Source of the DNA: Anaerolineales bacterium UBA6131
GTDB taxonomy: Bacteria > Chloroflexota > Anaerolineae > UBA2200
DNA: 9,052 nucleotides
Direction of reading: 5' to 3'
Assembly: GCA_002435875.1 (NCBI GenBank)
Contig: DIVN01000118.1
Span: 1-9,052, forward strand
Every line of letters starts with the position of its first letter. The stretch's first letter is position 1. A program made the position numbers and the translations under genes. Shown piece by piece: positions 6,122-9,052 of the stretch. A model generated the notes under the pieces. That model made no database searches. It worked only from the letters and a program-made list of their open reading frames with translations, and had not been told where the DNA came from.

Positions 6122-7369
6122 ATGTCTGTGTCGCCGACAGTTCGTGCGGTCCTTTGTTTGTTCCTAGCGACAATCTTCTTGGCATCGAATGTAGCCATGT
6201 CCGCTGCACAGGGTGGCTGTCCAGGGAACGTCCTGCTCAACCCCGGCTTCGAAGAAGGCTTCAGTGACCGTGGTGCTGGTGAGGTTTCCGTAGCCAATGG
6301 CTGGTTTCCCTGGTGGCAGGACGGCCCGGGCCAGGTAGATGGATACAACCGACGACCGGAGTACAAGCCCGAGGACGCTTCGCGGCACGGCACACGCAGA
6401 ATCCATTCGGGTAACTTTGCGCAAAAGCTCTTCAACACCTTCTCGACACACAACGCTGGCATACTCCAGCAGGTCAAGGTCCCTGTCGACAGCATTGTCG
6501 ACCTCTCTGCTTGGGTACAGGTTTGGTCGAGTGAATACCACGATCCGACGACAATTGTTGAACCCGGCAACTATCGCGTGTACATCGGCATTGACCCAGC
6601 AGGTGGTACGGATTGGGCCTCATCCAATGTGATTTGGTCAGAGCCCCGCATGGAATACAACACATGGATGCAGCTCTCGATCAAGGCCAAAGCCACGGCG
6701 AACACGGTAACCGTCTTTCTGCGGGGTCAACCAGAGTACCGTGTCGAATTCAACGATTCTTATTGGGACGACGTCTGTCTCACAGTTCAGCGCCCGACCC
6801 CGCGTCCTACCAGAACGCCAACCATCACGCCACTGCCAACTGCAATACCTACATCCACGGCCTCGCCCACACCCACCCCTACAGCGACCCCAGCACTTGG
6901 TCACATATGCTTCCGCGTCTTCAATGACACCAACGGCAGTGGGCAACGTGACGAGGGTGAGAGTCCTGTAGCAGGTGCCATCGTCTCACTGTTCGATAGC
7001 TCAGGTACTGAGCTTGAGAGGTATGCATCAGACGGCCAAAGTGAGATGTACTGTTACCAGGGGCTTCCTGCAGGCGAATACCGCTTGCTGCGCTACAACG
7101 CGCTGGGATATGCCTCATCGAGCCCAGACGAACTAACCATCAGCCTGGAACTTGGCGATACGGTTGAGGTAGCTTTCGCAGAGCGATTCGTCCCAACGCC
7201 CACCGCCACAGTCACCGCTACCCCCACCGCTACACCAACGGCGACACCGACTCCCATGCCCGCTATCGAGAGAGTTGGCAAGACCATCCAGAGCACAAGC
7301 GGAATCATCGTCGCCGCGCTGGCCCTTCTCTTGGTAATAGGAGTGCAATACCTGCGCAAATCCTTATGA
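6122..7369 (+). CDS. Secreted, membrane-anchored surface protein: jelly roll, Thr/Pro linkers, SdrD-B-like domain
   Basis: The 415-residue protein appears to be exported and held by a C-terminal helix. The signal peptide is residues 1-29: basic n-region, hydrophobic AVLCLFLATIFLASNVA, and cleavage probably near SAA-Q. Residues about 36-222 start with NVLLNPGFEEGF and end with YWDDVCLTV, the usual edges of a CBM-like jelly roll. Residues 224-257 are a Thr/Pro linker. Residues 259-356 form an SdrD-B/Cna-B-like domain with a calcium-loop-like DTNGSGQRDEGE (269-280) and LPAGEYRL. A second Thr/Pro/Ala linker (357-380) leads to a membrane helix (about 393-409) and basic tail LRKSL. Cysteines C33, C219, C263 and C311 could form disulfides. 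The ATG at 6122 is chosen because the upstream in-frame codons fall in the promoter. It is first in an operon with a GT-C-like membrane protein. The role is unknown; glycan binding or being a glycosylated surface protein are reasonable guesses. Confidence 0.85.
   Translation: MSVSPTVRAVLCLFLATIFLASNVAMSAAQGGCPGNVLLNPGFEEGFSDRGAGEVSVANGWFPWWQDGPGQVDGYNRRPEYKPEDASRHGTRRIHSGNFAQKLFNTFSTHNAGILQQVKVPVDSIVDLSAWVQVWSSEYHDPTTIVEPGNYRVYIGIDPAGGTDWASSNVIWSEPRMEYNTWMQLSIKAKATANTVTVFLRGQPEYRVEFNDSYWDDVCLTVQRPTPRPTRTPTITPLPTAIPTSTASPTPTPTATPALGHICFRVFNDTNGSGQRDEGESPVAGAIVSLFDSSGTELERYASDGQSEMYCYQGLPAGEYRLLRYNALGYASSSPDELTISLELGDTVEVAFAERFVPTPTATVTATPTATPTATPTPMPAIERVGKTIQSTSGIIVAALALLLVIGVQYLRKSL
6791..6892 (+). 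repeat. Low-complexity Thr/Pro linker coding segment 1
   Basis: Degenerate ACN/CCN codons encode a Thr/Pro-rich linker (residues 224-257) with 12 threonines. It joins the jelly roll to the SdrD-B-like domain. Such stretches are flexible and are typical O-glycosylation acceptors in other bacteria; that role here is inference. Confidence 0.75.
7190..7262 (+). repeat. Low-complexity Thr/Pro/Ala linker coding segment 2
   Basis: This segment encodes a TATPTATP-type linker (residues 357-380) with ten threonines, placed just outside the C-terminal membrane helix. At DNA level it is an imperfect repeat of ACCGCTAC-like units, which could change in length by slippage. Confidence 0.75.
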
Positions 7370-9052
7370 CAGCTTGGGATATCGCCCCTGAGGAGCCAAA
7401 ATCGGTGCGTTCAAGCTTGCGCGAGTGGGCACCTGTTGTCCTCTTGGCGCTACTGCCAGCACTCCCGCTCTTTGTCGGCGGTGGTTTGGTCAACACCAGG
7501 GCTGGAGGAGACAGTCCATTCCTGATCGTCCGTGTCCACCAGCTGGCTGAAGTCTTGCGAGCTGGGAGCTTTCCCGCTCGCTGGATGCCCCAGGCCGCCT
7601 ATGGCCTGGGTTTTCCTTTCTTCAGCTTCTATGGCTCCCTGCCCTACTATGCTGCGGCGATTCTCAAGCTGTGCGGGCTCGGCTATCTCAGCGCCATACA
7701 ATACACGCAAGCACTTGGATTCGTCCTGGCCGCAGTGGCTGCGTATGGCCTGAGCCGCCAGTTGCACCCTGACCAACGCCAAGGCAATCTCTTGGTAGCT
7801 CTGGCCTATTCGTGCGTGCCTTTCCACATGGTCAACGTCTATGTGCGTGGTGACTCTCTCTCAGAATTCTTCGCCTTCGTTTTCTTCCCGCTAATTCTGT
7901 GGCGGCTGCATCGCGTCGCTCAGCATCCCAGTATGCTTAACGTCACGTACGCCGCCGCCGCCTATGCCGGCTTGATTCTCACCCACAACATATCGGCGGT
8001 CATCTTTAGCCCCTTTGTGGCTCTCTACATCCTATGGCTGGCCGCTGAGATAAGGCCGGCGGGTCGGCACATTCGCGCCAATCTGCTGGCCCTGATCGCT
8101 GGCGTGCTGCTCAGCGCCGGATTCTGGCTGCCTGCAATTGCTGAACGGGGCTATGTCTACCTGCGAGACATGACTACCGGCTACTTCCACTACTCGCAGC
8201 ATTTTCGCGCACTGGATCTGGTTCAACCCAATCTGGCATTTGATTACTCAATCTCGGCAACTCAACAGCCTTTTCGCATGGGGCTGATCCAAGCCGCGTT
8301 GACCGTCGCATCTTGTCTCATGCTCTTGATACGCTGGATTAAGACACGCCACATCGCTGCACAGAGCGCCTATTTCCTTGTGTTGCTGGCGCTGTCTACC
8401 TTCATGGTCACACCGCTCTCACGCCCTCTTTGGGACCACCTTCCTTTGCTGCCAATGGTACAATTTCCGTGGCGCTTTCTCTCAATACAGGGTCTTGCCA
8501 GCAGCATGCTCCTGGTTAACCTTGTCGCGATAAGCGTGCTCCCTCCAGGCACTCTGCCCGATCATGCGAGCTGCGGAAGACTGCCGCAAAGATCGCCCCC
8601 TTGCTCCACCGTCGCGGGAATCATCCTTGCCGTCCTGGTGCTACTAGCCGCGCTGGCGAAGCTGCACCCAGAACGCCTGATGATTCGAGAGGCCGACATC
8701 ACCACCGACAGGCTTATGCTCTACGAGTACTTCACGGCCAATGTCGGGACAACCATTCGCACCGACTACCTTCCCCATTGGATCGACCCCAGACCATATA
8801 CATCAGAAGCCTTGTTACGGACAAGCACACCAGCAATGCCTATCTCCCTAGAAGGGCAGCTCGCTTCAGCGGTTCGTCTTGACGCAGACGCAATCCACCA
8901 GAAGTGGAGCGTCCAAGTGCCGTCGGCCGAGGCCTTGCTGGCTTTCCAGACCTATTACTTTCCAGGATGGCAGGCAACCGTTGACAGACAACCCTCCTCC
9001 GTTGGGGTGGTGCCCAACTTGGGTTACATCTCTATACGGGTGCCCGCAGGCG
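7366..9052 (+). CDS. PTPS-related polytopic membrane protein (GT-C-like), C-terminus beyond the window
   Basis: The frame is open from ATG 7366 to the last base (562 residues, incomplete). It resembles the bacterial membrane proteins carrying the '6-pyruvoyl-tetrahydropterin synthase-related' domain, which despite the name look like GT-C glycosyltransferases. A first helix (about 22-40) precedes GGDSPFLIVRVHQL (47-60, with D49 as the candidate catalytic acid), then FPARWMPQAAYGLGFPFFSFYGSLPYY (69-95), YVRGDSLSEF (159-168), LTHNISAV (205-212) and MVQFPWRFL (364-372), separated by hydrophobic helices. The soluble end contains YYFPGW (530-535) followed by a VDG-like segment and RVPAG, as in YfhO-type C-terminal domains. 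The start ATG overlaps the upstream stop codon (ATGA, 7366-7369) and there is no SD, so translation probably depends on the surface-protein gene. Donor and acceptor are unknown; a polysaccharide or glycoprotein role is inferred from context. Confidence 0.83.
   Translation, partial: MTAWDIAPEEPKSVRSSLREWAPVVLLALLPALPLFVGGGLVNTRAGGDSPFLIVRVHQLAEVLRAGSFPARWMPQAAYGLGFPFFSFYGSLPYYAAAILKLCGLGYLSAIQYTQALGFVLAAVAAYGLSRQLHPDQRQGNLLVALAYSCVPFHMVNVYVRGDSLSEFFAFVFFPLILWRLHRVAQHPSMLNVTYAAAAYAGLILTHNISAVIFSPFVALYILWLAAEIRPAGRHIRANLLALIAGVLLSAGFWLPAIAERGYVYLRDMTTGYFHYSQHFRALDLVQPNLAFDYSISATQQPFRMGLIQAALTVASCLMLLIRWIKTRHIAAQSAYFLVLLALSTFMVTPLSRPLWDHLPLLPMVQFPWRFLSIQGLASSMLLVNLVAISVLPPGTLPDHASCGRLPQRSPPCSTVAGIILAVLVLLAALAKLHPERLMIREADITTDRLMLYEYFTANVGTTIRTDYLPHWIDPRPYTSEALLRTSTPAMPISLEGQLASAVRLDADAIHQKWSVQVPSAEALLAFQTYYFPGWQATVDRQPSSVGVVPNLGYISIRVPAG

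Noticed and set aside
6209..6220. Lipoprotein cleavage at C33 of the surface protein
   Set aside because: The residues before the cysteine (AQGG) do not fit the lipobox, which needs Leu or similar at -3, and the cysteine is several residues past the hydrophobic core. C33 pairs more plausibly with C219.
6061..6570. 170-codon N-terminal extension of the leftward GT gene
   Set aside because: It is antisense to the surface-protein gene, lacks membrane-protein character, and crosses the divergent promoters. The ATG at 6060 gives the usual GT39 N-terminus.
7190..7262. CRISPR array or non-coding tandem repeat
   Set aside because: Units are only a few bases long, irregular, and in frame within a Thr/Pro/Ala linker, with no spacers.
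7256..7369. LPXTG-type sortase signal at the C-terminus
   Set aside because: No LPXTG-like motif precedes the C-terminal helix, so a simple membrane anchor is the better reading.

Overview
The window looks like chromosomal DNA of a free-living bacterium, most likely a member of the Chloroflexota (Anaerolineae-like). This is an inference from three traits often seen together in that phylum: several GT-C membrane glycosyltransferases, two of them with a C-terminal beta-sandwich domain; a surface protein with Thr-Pro-Ala linkers and an SdrD-B-like domain; and moderately high GC with sigma70-type promoters. No 16S, tRNA, CRISPR, transposase or phage gene was seen. The right edge cuts a gene that is open to the last base, and the left edge cuts another.

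Layout. (1) Positions 1-1777, minus strand: a two-gene amino-acid operon, threonine synthase (thrC) followed after 22 nt by a second fold-type II PLP enzyme that runs off the left edge. In both genes a strong Shine-Dalgarno touches or overlaps the most upstream possible start, so the real start is a GTG two codons further in. (2) Positions 1778-2204: a divergent control region, with a good sigma70 promoter for thrC and a near-consensus promoter for the next gene. The second promoter is covered by two abutting palindromes. (3) Positions 2205-4190, plus: a GT39-type membrane glycosyltransferase. (4) Positions 4183-6060, minus: a second GT39-type glycosyltransferase, convergent with the first. 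The two stop codons lie inside an 8-bp tail-to-tail overlap, and the two proteins share a homologous C-terminal beta-sandwich domain. (5) Positions 6050-6121: a compact divergent promoter region in which the two -10 boxes overlap; the leftward gene appears almost leaderless. (6) Positions 6122-7369, plus: a secreted, membrane-anchored surface protein with a signal peptide, jelly roll, Thr/Pro linker, SdrD-B-like domain, second Thr/Pro linker and C-terminal membrane helix. (7) Positions 7366 to the end, plus: a PTPS-related polytopic membrane protein of the GT-C type, translationally coupled to (6) by an ATGA overlap.

Working model (inference): genes (3)-(7) form a cell-envelope glycosylation neighbourhood. 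Three lipid-linked-sugar-dependent GT-C enzymes surround one exported protein whose Thr-rich linkers are plausible O-glycosylation targets. The amino-acid genes on the left are probably only neighbours. The most interesting points are the possible enzyme-substrate pairing, the palindrome-covered promoter at 2011-2043, the overlapping divergent promoters at 6050-6098, and the uncharacterised TrpB-like PLP enzyme next to thrC.
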